Part shown: positions 46,441 through 60,701 of the stretch, piece by piece | Numbering within the stretch: the stretch's first letter is position 1 | Layout: each line of letters starts with the position of its first letter | Source of the DNA: Amphiduros pacificus | Lineage: Eukaryota; Annelida; Polychaeta; Phyllodocida; Hesionidae | Reading direction: 5' to 3' | Length of the DNA: 64,000 bases | Assembly: GCA_949316495.1 (NCBI GenBank) | Contig: OX439010.1 | Span: 20,279,766 to 20,343,765, forward strand | Translations under genes and position numbers: made by a program | Notes under the pieces: model-generated | Database searches by the model: none | What the model was told of the DNA's origin: nothing | The model's input: the letters and a program-made list of their open reading frames with translations, nothing else

Positions 46441-46499
46441 GATTTCAGTTAAGATGCCCGGCCGATGAGTATTGTTTTACAAAATCGACCGGCAGTGCG

Positions 46500-47195
46500 G
46501 ATTGCCGTGCGGGCACCGGCAGATCATCAGCCACAATTAGGCATCTTTAAGACGTCGGATGGGTCATCGGGGACTTTTAGCTGCAACATAAAAGTTGCCG
46601 GCTTTTTACCTGATGTCTTATCAGAAAATATCATCTTTGCCAGCAGGCACATCAGCAGATTATCTTAGGGGTGCCGGTGGCATCGTGCAGTGAAAATAGG
46701 ATTTTTTTGTTATTTCATCTGTTCACAGGCCATCGTCAGATGATCCAACGGGCTCCCTACGTCATAATATAGACATCTGAAGGATGTCCTACAGACGTCT
46801 GTCAAATGAGATTGCCGTGCGGGCACCGGGAGATCATCGGCCACAATTGGGCATCTTTAAGACGTCAGGCGGGTCATCGGGAACTTTTAGCTGCAACATA
46901 AATGTTGCAAGCGTTTCCCCGATGTCTTATCAGCAAATATCATCTAATAGTACACGGCAGGGTCCCAACAGTGTCCCGCAGGAACATCGGCAGATTATCT
47001 TACGGCTGCCGGTGGCATTGTGCAGTGAAAATAGGCTTTTTTTTATTTCATGTGTTCACAGGCTATCGTCAGATGATCAAACGGGCTCCATACGATATCA
47101 TATGGACGTCTTTAGGATGTCCTTCAGACCTCTGTCAATGATCTAGACGTCTTTAGGATATCATACAGACGTCCTACAGACAATCTTGCACGTGC
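46500..47195. repeat. Tandem duplication, about 310-bp unit rich in GACGTC
   Basis: GATTGCCGTGCGGGCACCGG begins at 46500 and again at 46810. Through both units run the same blocks: CATCTTTAAGACGTC, GACTTTTAGCTGCAACATAAA, GATGTCTTATCAG, CAGATTATCTTA, GTTCACAGG. The first unit ends GTCCTACAGACGTCTGTCAA. The second extends with further AGACGTC-type copies to about 47190. It is GC-richer than its surroundings. No coding potential is evident. Confidence 0.75.
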
Positions 47196-47349
47196 CGTGC
47201 GGTGCCCTTTAATTAATAATGTGACCACGGCTACGGCATCTCTCAGATTGTTGCTGATAAGTTATTGTAAGGTATGACAATGTTTGGGAACCAGTTATGT
47301 GTTACAGAGGATACCTGTTACAGAGTTCCTTATGTATCATATTGTTATA

Positions 47350-47600
47350 TCCCCTGTGGGTTCGGGGATGAAAAGAATAGACCCAACGCTCCCCAGAGGC
47401 ATCCTGTTTGCCGTGGTATTCAACCCGTGTCAGTGAAAGATGGGATCCTGGAGGTTGAGTGGTAGTGTGATCTGGAATATCAATCCAGTGCAACACGCCT
47501 CTTTGGCCCTTATTTCATTAAGACGGGAGGATCAGATAGACCCGGTCTGATTCAATCGGCTTGTGGTAATTCTCTTTTCATATATTCCATTATTTTGTAA
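47350..47600 (+). mobile_element. I-type LINE 5' UTR fragment, diverged, plus strand
   Basis: The segment runs colinear with the LINE 5' UTR: CCCCTGTGGGTTCGGGGAT (compare the element's first bases), CATCCTGTTTGCCGTGG, GTGCAACACGCCT, GGTCTGATTCAATCGGCTTG. ORF1 does not follow. It is the second case of a 5' end without the rest of the element. Confidence 0.65.
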
Positions 47601-48211
47601 AATCCATCTCAGATTACCTTTTGGTTCAAGAAATAGCCTACTCAAGAAACACCAATGAGAATCCCATTATTATACCGTTTCTGGATTTGTTTCCAACTGG
47701 TGCATGCATGTTTAAACGATGGCCTTGTCATTTGGGACCGGATGTATTAACATTCAGCAGGTGTGGTAAAACGGGGGCCAAAGCTTAGATAACAAACGTG
47801 ATGTCATGAGAAACTACCATCCACCATCAAAGTGTATAAGTCAGAGAGAACCGCATTAGCTTCCACGTGTAGGACGGCGTTGGGAACGCAACTGAACAAG
47901 ATACAACACGTACGTGTGTCTTTCTACCTTTCAGCTCAGAATTTTTTGTAAACTCTACATGATTCCATTTACGCAAATCAGTAAAATGTAATCATCTCAA
48001 ATAGTTCTTCTTGTAATCATTTATTACCATGTGTTACCATTTATTACCATAAGCTTATTCAAAAGTAAATATGATTAAATTCTGCTTCTAGGCAATATTC
48101 CCATCAAGTGTTTCGCAGCTCGAGAAGTTATAACAAGGTCAATAATTCCAATATCATCATATCACCATTTTGGTGATTTAATTATTTTCATTTCCATCTC
48201 ATTTATATACA

Positions 48212-48213
<2 letters not shown>
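47601..48213. other. Non-coding stretch, nothing recognised
   Basis: AT-rich sequence; no coding frame, RNA gene or repeat motif seen on either strand. Confidence 0.45.

Positions 48214-48284
<71 letters not shown>
48214..48284. repeat. (TA)n microsatellite, about 71 bp
   Basis: Uninterrupted TA dinucleotides. Confidence 0.97.
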
Positions 48285-52368
<4,084 letters not shown>

Positions 52369-53166
52369 TTACTTTGTAACCTCCTTCTCTTGTGAAATAT
52401 TCTTGTTTCTTTTTCTTTCTTTTTTCTCTGATTTTGATGTTTTATTCTTTTTGGCATTTTTATCTTTAACGTCCATTGGCTCACATTCCATTTTCTCAAC
52501 AGATTCTGTCACAAATGAATTGTCATGTTCAGGTACTAAATCGGTATCATTTATTTTGTCAACGTTAGTCATATTTTCTTGGTCTTCAAGCGTAGCGATT
52601 TCTATGGCCGGAAGTTTTGTTGGTGGACGTGAACCCTGCGATTGTCTCGTGAAAATGACACGTGACACTGGCGAGACGTATGATAGGTTGGTAAATGGCC
52701 TTGACATTGTTCTGAATCCTGAATGGATCTTCACGACTGGTCTCTGAGCCCGTAATTTTCTCATAAAAACTATTTCCTCATGAATACTAGGTACATCTGG
52801 AACTTCTACATCAAAGAATGATTGTCTACAGGAATCTGGTTTGCTGGACCAAAATCCAAACTTTCTCAGCGCCTTCTCCACGGCTTTTGAATAAACAAAC
52901 TCAACAACTTGAAGATTTGGGTTGTTTTTCTCTTTATCTTTTCTGGACACTGAAGCCTGGTCGTATGCCTTTGATTTCTGGACAAGTGGAGCGAGTGCGT
53001 TTGGCTTTCTGCTTGGGAAAGCCAGGGGAAAGGACTTGGAAATGCCCCTTTTCTCTGATTGAGTGAATGATGCTGGGACTTTCTTGGATGGAATCAACGG
53101 TGGAAGAATTTTCATTGCCGCTTTTTTGTTTCGTGCTGTATTCTGCAATCCTGCAGGAACGGCCAT
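52369..53166 (-). CDS. Lysine-rich protein of unknown function, 265 aa or longer
   Basis: A single long frame of 265 codons on minus, not low complexity except at its end. The N-terminal 60 residues are basic with Pro/Lys/Ser (KILPPLIPSKKVPASF, GISKSFPLAF). Residues 85-155 look folded (VVEFVYSKAVEKALRKFGFW; EEIVFMRKLRAQRPVVKI). A 160-185 segment repeats Ser/Arg, then an acidic linker leads to a lysine-rich tail (KKNKTSKSEKKERKRNKN) that may be a nuclear or nucleolar signal. The ATG at 53166 is the first methionine. The frame stays open to a good acceptor (TACTTTCAG) at 53180/53181, so 5' coding exons may exist upstream. I do not recognise a family. It lies between the two transferase genes. 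Confidence 0.6.
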   Translation of the reverse strand: MAVPAGLQNTARNKKAAMKILPPLIPSKKVPASFTQSEKRGISKSFPLAFPSRKPNALAPLVQKSKAYDQASVSRKDKEKNNPNLQVVEFVYSKAVEKALRKFGFWSSKPDSCRQSFFDVEVPDVPSIHEEIVFMRKLRAQRPVVKIHSGFRTMSRPFTNLSYVSPVSRVIFTRQSQGSRPPTKLPAIEIATLEDQENMTNVDKINDTDLVPEHDNSFVTESVEKMECEPMDVKDKNAKKNKTSKSEKKERKRNKNISQEKEVTK

Positions 53167-53180
53167 ATTTGATTTCTTTG

Positions 53181-56100
53181 CTGAAAGTACAAAAAAAATA
53201 AATTATTATGTTCATATTACCACATACACTCAATCTACGGCATTGTATTGTTGTGATTTATGCAAATGAAAGGAAGGTTTCGATGAGAAAGATTCATATT
53301 CATTCATAATTATCCACAATTTGCTTTATTGCCGCCATATCTGAGACGCCACTTCTGTCTTCAAACCCCCGCTGATACTTACACTTGTAGTAATTTACTC
53401 TACCATTTGTACAAATATTATTCTACATATCATCAATCCTTATAGTTGTTATGATAATGTCTCATTTGTTCCAGTAACCAATGTTAAGTAACCAATTACA
53501 CAATTGGTCATGTACAATGGAGTAATATTAATGTGAGTTATAGAAAATTAATCAAATTCTAATTCCGCATGGCATTTCAATGACTTACATTCGGTTCCTT
53601 GATATCCAAGTTTCTTCATCAAAAGCAAGATATTAACTTGTCCTTTGTCGTAAATCTATATCTTCATTTAACTGTGAAGATATGATCCATTTCATATCTT
53701 AGCGATGATTCATTACGATTTGGTAAGTATGTCCGTTATAGATTTCTTCCCGTTTAGTATATTGTCAATCCATACAAGTCATAAACAAGACAAGATTTCC
53801 TATTTTTCAGCGCTCTAATATAAGCTCCATAGATCATCATACTGTGAGTGGTGACAGTGGTGACTCGGTCCATAAGATCACCACCATATACATCTGTTGA
53901 CGAGGAGTTAAATTCAAAACCAGTTTTGCCATGTCATTCAAAGCTATGCTATCTTAAGACATCCAACGTGTTTGTATATTAGTCGGTAACCAGAGTTACA
54001 AATGCTCTGGCAATAATTACTGACACTATAGCTATAAAAGCATCATCGACGTTCTTGACATTAAATCTCTGTACACAATTTAATCCACTTGGCTGAATCT
54101 ATTTCTTGTCATGTCCTTTAATTGGCTTTCTGGATCATTCAGTCTGGGTGCATTAGCTTAACTAGTCTACATGGACACCCGATGAATATTCCTCCTCCAG
54201 AAATGAAATATCCATTTCAAAATTGTGGCTTATCCACAACACACAGAGTATGGCTCACAAACCTTATTGTCTTGTGTTTAATGGGATTAATAGCGATGCC
54301 ATGGTTACCAGGTAATTAGTGATCTTCTGTTCCAGCTTTCTGTTCCCATCTCGCAGTGTATGGCGCGCTTCAGATGATTAACACTTTGACTGCGCTGCAG
54401 ATATCTGTGATTCCATTTTGTTCTGGTTCAATTTCACAAACAAAACAGATATTATATAATTAAGGTCCATGCCAACTGAATGCTTAATATCAATCAAAAA
54501 ATCATTAGATCAAATGATACAATCTAATAATGTTTTATTGATCTATAAGTGGAATGTTGATGAAATTGGTTTCGTTTTCCATTGATCTGTGTAATCGACT
54601 ATTGGGTTGATTTCAAGTGTGAACATTCCCTGGAGTACATCTGTTATGAACAGACTGCAACGATTGCACCAAGTAAGCTCAGGTGTACCCAAGTGTACAG
54701 TCAAGACACCTCAGATACACACCTGTATCACAACAGAGCATAGAATAGTATCAAACACATTGCAATAGTCTCTCACATATAATAGACCAACATGTCGCTG
54801 CAAATTTCATAGACAAATGCAGGAGAATTGCACTCATCGTAGTCCTGTATGTATACCCTTGCACTCTAAATTGCTTCCAAATTGCGCTGCACTAAAAGCT
54901 GATTTCATGAGTCCCTTCCATATTGTACTCAGATTTTTTTTCCACAGCGTAGCATATATCCACAGCGTAGCGCATTTTCACAGCGAGACTGGCAACAAGA
55001 TTTCATCTGCTTTTAGTTGATATTATCTTTTCATTGCGCATTCCAAGACTTGTCCAATGAATGTCAATACATTAAGCCATTTGTTCATCTTATACAGAAT
55101 CAGAGATATTTATCTCTGACAGAATATAAACCAATGCCTCTTCGTGTCAGAATATCTTTTGATGAAATGAAGCATATGTTCAACAAATCGTGTTGAACAA
55201 GGTGTTTGATCGATTATCTACAACTAATTAAGGCTGATGGTTAAATATTAATCAAACCACACTACTCACCAGGAATTATATCGGGGCCAGAATCCCTTGA
55301 TTAAATATTCGACTAATGAGCGTCAGATTACGGGCCACAATATGAATGTCTGAGGAAAACGTGAGACATACTTCCAGCGATACAGTCAATGGTTGGTGTT
55401 CACCTATCCCATATAATTATGAATCATACCTCATATCACATTTCAATTAATATTAAGGACATAGCTTGTTCACCACGTGTTAGAAATATTTGGCAACTTC
55501 TTTTTTTCAACAACCTTAAATCATATTTTCAGAAATGAGATAAGGCCAAAGTTAACATCATTAACACAGCTTTGCTATGCCAGCTTTTCAAAGATTAGCA
55601 ATGTTTAAATGGCGTGTAAGTGGCCTCTACAACCAGATTATACAAGGCCTATCACCGCTCAAACATTTGTCTTTGAGTCCTTAAGTGTTATTAAATAACA
55701 ACTGAACCATAACATAATGTCTCCTTGTAACAGTTCAAGTTTACTATTAACATAAAAGATATGGCCAAAAGTGTGGGTCATGTATTTTAGTGCAATTACA
55801 TATTGAATACATGTGCAAAGTGGACATTTTGAGATTTCTATTTACTTAGTGTATAGAGCATTTTTATCTTTTGTTTTGTTTTTTTTTGATAAAGGGGAAG
55901 ATATAGATCAACAATGACACCAACTTATGTCTACAATTGGACATGATCCAAACTTATGGCACTTATATGTGCTTGGGTTTGATGCAGTGGATCTGACATC
56001 CTTGTTATGCAGAAAATGGTGACTTGACAAGTATCTTTTACTACTTGACATCAATAATTGGCCAAGTTAATGATTATATTATGTGCACTAATTTTTAGTA

Positions 56101-56259
56101 TAACGAGAATGATATACTTGAAGAAAATAATTTGTATGAGGATTGATATAACAAATGAATCTGAAAAAAATCTGGTTGGTTCTTATACAGTTGTGTAGGT
56201 ACAATGTGTGTACAAGACTTTCTGTGATTACATTTTAGGCACTCTGTAAATTAAGTATA
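53181..56259. other. Non-coding intergenic or intronic stretch
   Basis: Begins with the intron upstream of the exon at 53180. No further exon could be supported. No transposon motif stands out. Confidence 0.45.
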
Positions 56260-56348
56260 AAAGTATATTAATTATAAAAGTAAATTAATTATAAAAGTAA
56301 ATTAATTATAAAAGTAAATTAATTATAAAAGTAAATTAATTATAAAAA
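56260..56348. repeat. 17-bp tandem repeat, about five copies
   Basis: GTAAATTAATTATAAAA units follow one another with little change. Confidence 0.85.
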
Positions 56349-58790
56349 GTCTTCTTATATTCTCATGTTCTTTCAAATCTATTTTATCTATTTTTTATAA
56401 AATATTTTATATCAATTACAGATGTTTTTAGGGGAACTAAGCATGATTAAAGTTATGGACAATAGACAATGGCACAATGAGCAGCAATGTTACAGGCAGC
56501 AAGTAATCCTGTGTTTACTTTTTTATAGTTGAAAATGCCTGACTTTGGAGCTGAAACACTGGAAGAAGGAACAGAAGTCTGCTGCCATGAACATCATCTG
56601 AAGCCAAGCTATGAAAGCACCACGTGCACCAAAACCAATATCGCCGAAAGTTGGTCGACGAAAAGTTGGCCGAGGGCCTAACACACAATGGACATTGCAT
56701 CTGAGGTTCTGGTGATGACAGAATATTGAAGTTTCTTAATTGGTTCCACCCTCCATTGTCATTTTTTTAAACTGATATATGTGAGCTCAGGAGAAGCTTG
56801 ATCAATGGCTGATATCAATGTACAATAGCTTACACTGTATAACAATAAATGGAGAATTTATTAAGAATCCACACGCCATTATTGTCATATTCGTGGGGAA
56901 TACAAAAAAATGAAATACGACAAATGAATGTACCCACATTTTATTTTCAGTGCACATTGTCTCATGACCGTCTTCTACACAATTTCTTATGTTTCACGCC
57001 ATAATTCAAAACCTTTCATTGATCATAATTTGATTGTTTCCTGACAACTATTTACAATGGTCTAAGCTCGGGCTGATCTTAATATAGTTTCTTACAAAAT
57101 AACAATTATGTGATAAAAATACAAATCATTGATATATTCAGACGATATGACAATATCCTGTCATTTGTTTTACTGTTTCCCTGATAATCAAACATGATGT
57201 TCATTTACTAGGCTCCTGTTGGATATTAAATTAAAGATTATCCTTAGATAAAGTGTGAATGATGTTTGGGAGTTACATCAACATTATCATTCACACAACT
57301 TAATGGAAGGTCATCATAATAATATATTCAAGATGGTTTTAATATATCAATTTGTATCTCCTCAGAAAGTATTACTTCATTGTCAACTTGAAAAGCCCCG
57401 CAGGACTCTCAATACATCTATTTATTTCCCAAGAATATGACCATCTCCTTCACAGGAGCTGAGGAACACCAGAAAATAACTCCAACATCATAACTCCTTT
57501 ATCTCTGAACATTGTGAGCTTATATATACATAACAGACACTTCCAAATATTGGCCAATTACAATTAGTTCATTTAGGAAGTGCTCTTATCATAAGTGGCA
57601 CATTTTGTGTAATATGTAAATAGCACCATGACATACTGATAGACATAAATGAACATTTGCAAGATAACTGGTACATCTAGTTATTTAATCCCTGTTTTGT
57701 CCAAGATGTTAGCAGGAAATATTTCGTGCTGGGTCCATATCTGAAAAACAATCAAATTTGTCACTCTGCATTACACAGGTAGTATTCAATTACTACCTCT
57801 GCAGTCATTGCCCTATATTTGATACCATTCTAAATTTGGAAATCCCCAAGTTATAAGTGCTTGCCTTGCTCACAATATCCTCAAATATCCTCAAATCTGA
57901 ATTGACCAACAGCCAGATTTTTATGAATACTGATGACTTGCGGTTGACTCTGTGCGCAGTTTTATGCCTTTAGTGGCAGGGACTGATATGATAGAGAGGT
58001 CCTGCAGTGGGGGTACACATTTGTGTGCTCCCAACTTAATGACATCTAGAATCAAGGATATGTGCTAGGATAAGTGGAACATTTTTGTGTAATTGCAAGG
58101 TAATAATCAAGATTACAGAAATAATGGCAAGCTAATTTACAATGCTCATATTTTATACCGGTAGCAATATTCAATATTAGTGGAAACAATAATATTCAAT
58201 ATTGGGTATTTTACAAACTGCTAAATGCGCATAGCTGTTATTGATGCTTCATGACCATTGTTGTTGTTCACGGCCATTGTTACCATTCTCTCTATGAAAG
58301 ATTGCTTCCAAGCTCCCCGTTCTCCCAGGCTTGCCTGCCTTGCAAGACAGTTTTGTGGCTCTGGGTTCGATCATATGACAATTATATATCCCACTTACAT
58401 TAAAATAATCATAAGTGGTTATAATGAAAAATATATCATAACATACGTATAGTTCTAAACTCTCAATATATCTGATTTCCTATTAAACTATGTTGTCTGG
58501 GTATGAATTCATATGGACATGTATTAGTGTTGATACCCACAGCGGAAGGTTGGCAATACCAAATTGAAGCTTTTTCGTATTTGATTCACCTCTAACGCCC
58601 TCTAGTGTCAAACTGTAAAATATATTTGTACTCGAGCCTCTTGCAGGTAATGTTACCGTTGCTAATGATTCTACAGGCAGCATTCTAGCATTTTCCAAAT
58701 AGCATTTTCGAAACCATTCTATTCCATTTCATTCTATTACAGTCCATTCCAATGGAGAGTTTTATTCTTGTGTGGTTTCACCCTCAGAAA
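56349..58790. other. Non-coding intergenic stretch
   Basis: No gene supported. A 48-codon frame at about 56531 (MPDFGAETLEEG) is too short to call. Near 58320-58380 TTGCAAGACAG and GGGTTCGATC faintly resemble a tRNA-derived repeat. Confidence 0.45.
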
Positions 58791-59765
58791 ACATCTAGGC
58801 TCCAAAGCTTGTGACATCTACACTAGGCTCCAAAGCTTGTGACATCTATACTAGGCTCCAAAGCTTGTGACATCTATACTAGGCTCCAAAGCTTGTGACA
58901 TCTACACTAGGCTCCAAAGCTTGTGACATCTATACTAGGCTCCAAAGCTTGTGACATCTATACTAGGCTCCAAAGCCTGTGACATCTATACTAGGCTCCA
59001 AAGCTTGTGACATCTACACTAGGCTCCAAAGCTTGTGACATCTTCACTAGGCTCCAAAGCTTGTGACATCTATACAAGGCTCCAAAGCTTGTGACATCTA
59101 CACTTCGCTCCAAAGATTGTGACATCTACACTAGGCTCCAAAGCTTGTGACATCTACATTAGGCTCCAAAGCTTGTGACATCTACATTTGGCTCCAAAGC
59201 TTGTGACATCTACACTAGGCTCCAAAGCTTGTGACATCTATACAAGGCCCCAAAGCTTGTGACATCTACACTAGGCTCCAAAGCTTGTGACATGTACACT
59301 AGGCTCCAAAGCTTGTGACATCAATACAAGGCCCCAAAGCTTGTGACATCTACACTTGGCTCCAAAGCTTGTGACATCTACACTAGGCTCCAAAGCTTGT
59401 GACATCTACATTAGGCTCCAAAGCTTGTGACATTTTCACTGGGTTCCAAAGCTTAATTGGGACATCTATAGGCCCCATAGCATGTGACATCAATACTAAG
59501 CTAACAAGCTTGTGGAATCTTCACTGGTTCCAAAAGCTTAATTGGGACATTAACTATAGACTCCTAATTAAGCTTTTAATATCTTCACTAGGCTCTAAAG
59601 CTTGTGACATCTACACTGGTTCCAAAGCTTAATTGGGACATTAACTATAGACTCCTAAGCTTGTGGAATCTTCACTAAGCTCTAAAGCTTAATTAGGACA
59701 TTTACTATGACTCCAAAGCTTGTGGCATTTATACTAAGCTAAATGCTTGTTACATCTATTCTAAA
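58791..59765. repeat. 28-bp minisatellite array
   Basis: About 24 near-identical 28-bp units containing CCAAAGCTTGTGACATCT, separated by TACACTAGG or TATACTAGG, run from 58791 to about 59460. About ten degenerate units continue to about 59765, some with an inserted TTAATTGGGACAT block. Units are head to tail without spacers. Each carries an AAGCTT palindrome. The gradient from homogeneous to degenerate suggests ongoing unequal exchange in the left part. Confidence 0.92.
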
Positions 59766-60019
59766 GTGACGTATTTTCTCGAAGCTTATCTATGAGTCAA
59801 TGAAGGAGTATGTGGGCAAAAAATCATAAATTCATAATGTTACACATGAAAAGTGACTTTTTAGCGCCAACCTCTGTAAACAACTCAAAACAAAGTAAAG
59901 GACAATCATAATTCGTATTTTACCTCACAAAGGGCATAAATCAAAATAAAAACAGCGGTGTGACGGGACGATAAACCCTAAATTAATCCGTTTTTTATGT
60001 ATTAGATGTGATTCCACGA

Positions 60020-60340
60020 CATATAGGTATATTCGGACATGCATATATCACTCAAATAGAATCCCACAAAATGAAGATTTCATCTTTGTTCTCTGTATAA
60101 AGTAATACATTTTCAGATTTTCTACGTTTGCAAAAAAACGTTCAATCCTATATGTTCTGACATGCATATGGCTCATTTAAAACCCCTATGTGAAGATTTC
60201 ATCTTTACTTTCGGCATAAAGTGATTTTTTAAAAAAATCATATACTTTCGAAAGAAAAATAATTTAACTGTCTATTTTCTGGCATGCATATCTCTCAAAT
60301 TATATTATGAGGATTTCATCTTTGTTTTCCAGTTTAAGTA
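60020..60340. repeat. Degenerate repeat of about 115-125 bp, left of transferase B
   Basis: Three units each contain ATGCATAT, then GAAGATTTCATCTTTG (or GAGGATTTCATC) and a TATAAAGT-like block: near 60040-60105, 60170-60225 and 60285-60345. Related units recur in intron 1 at 61610-61840. Confidence 0.5.
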
Positions 60341-60429
60341 ATTATTTCTAATATATTCTGACAAATATATTAAGACAAATATTTTAAAGACGACTGGAAA
60401 GCCATCAGAAACGTTAATAGTGTTGGCCA

Positions 60430-60701
60430 TGCAATCTATCTAACTAGATTAGAGGCGATTATCGTGGAGCTGACGGCGTGGATTGTTGCAGATTAGCGCT
60501 AGCATCTCCCATGTGTTGGCTGCTGCCTGTCTCTCCCCGTGCTGCTGCCACTCCCGCCAAACTGCGGAGAGGTGCTAGCTGGCTGGCGGAGGATGCTGCT
60601 TCTAGCGGCTGCGTGATGTCTATCTTAGCCCCCCAAGAAAACAACATGGCGCTCAAGAAGATTCACTACAAAGACACGTAGAGGAGATAAAGGGACGTAG
60701 A
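60430..60701 (+). promoter_or_regulatory. Probable promoter/5' UTR of transferase B with an upstream ORF
   Basis: GC content rises sharply here relative to the flanks, as at many invertebrate 5' ends. CAACATGGCGCTC near 60643 resembles a YY1-type site and also opens an 11-codon upstream frame (MALKKIHYKDT, stop 60679-60681), out of frame with the main start at 60702. An in-frame TAG near 60603 rules out a longer N-terminus of the transferase. The transcription start is not determined. Confidence 0.4.

Noticed and set aside
54122-54319. 65-codon frame with a hydrophobic end
   Set aside because: Short, no splice sites in place, composition unremarkable.
56531-56680. Small Cys-containing ORF (MPDFGAETLEEG)
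   Set aside because: 48 codons, no signal peptide, no splice or neighbour support.
58258-58385. tRNA or tRNA-derived SINE
   Set aside because: Only a weak B-box-like GGTTCGATC and a TTGCAAG; no cloverleaf can be closed.
58791-59765. CRISPR-like regular array
   Set aside because: Units are head to tail with no unique spacers, and the DNA is eukaryotic; it is a minisatellite.
60478-60681. 67-codon frame overlapping the transferase B leader
   Set aside because: Out of frame with exon 1, GC-rich 5' UTR composition, no splice route to a protein.
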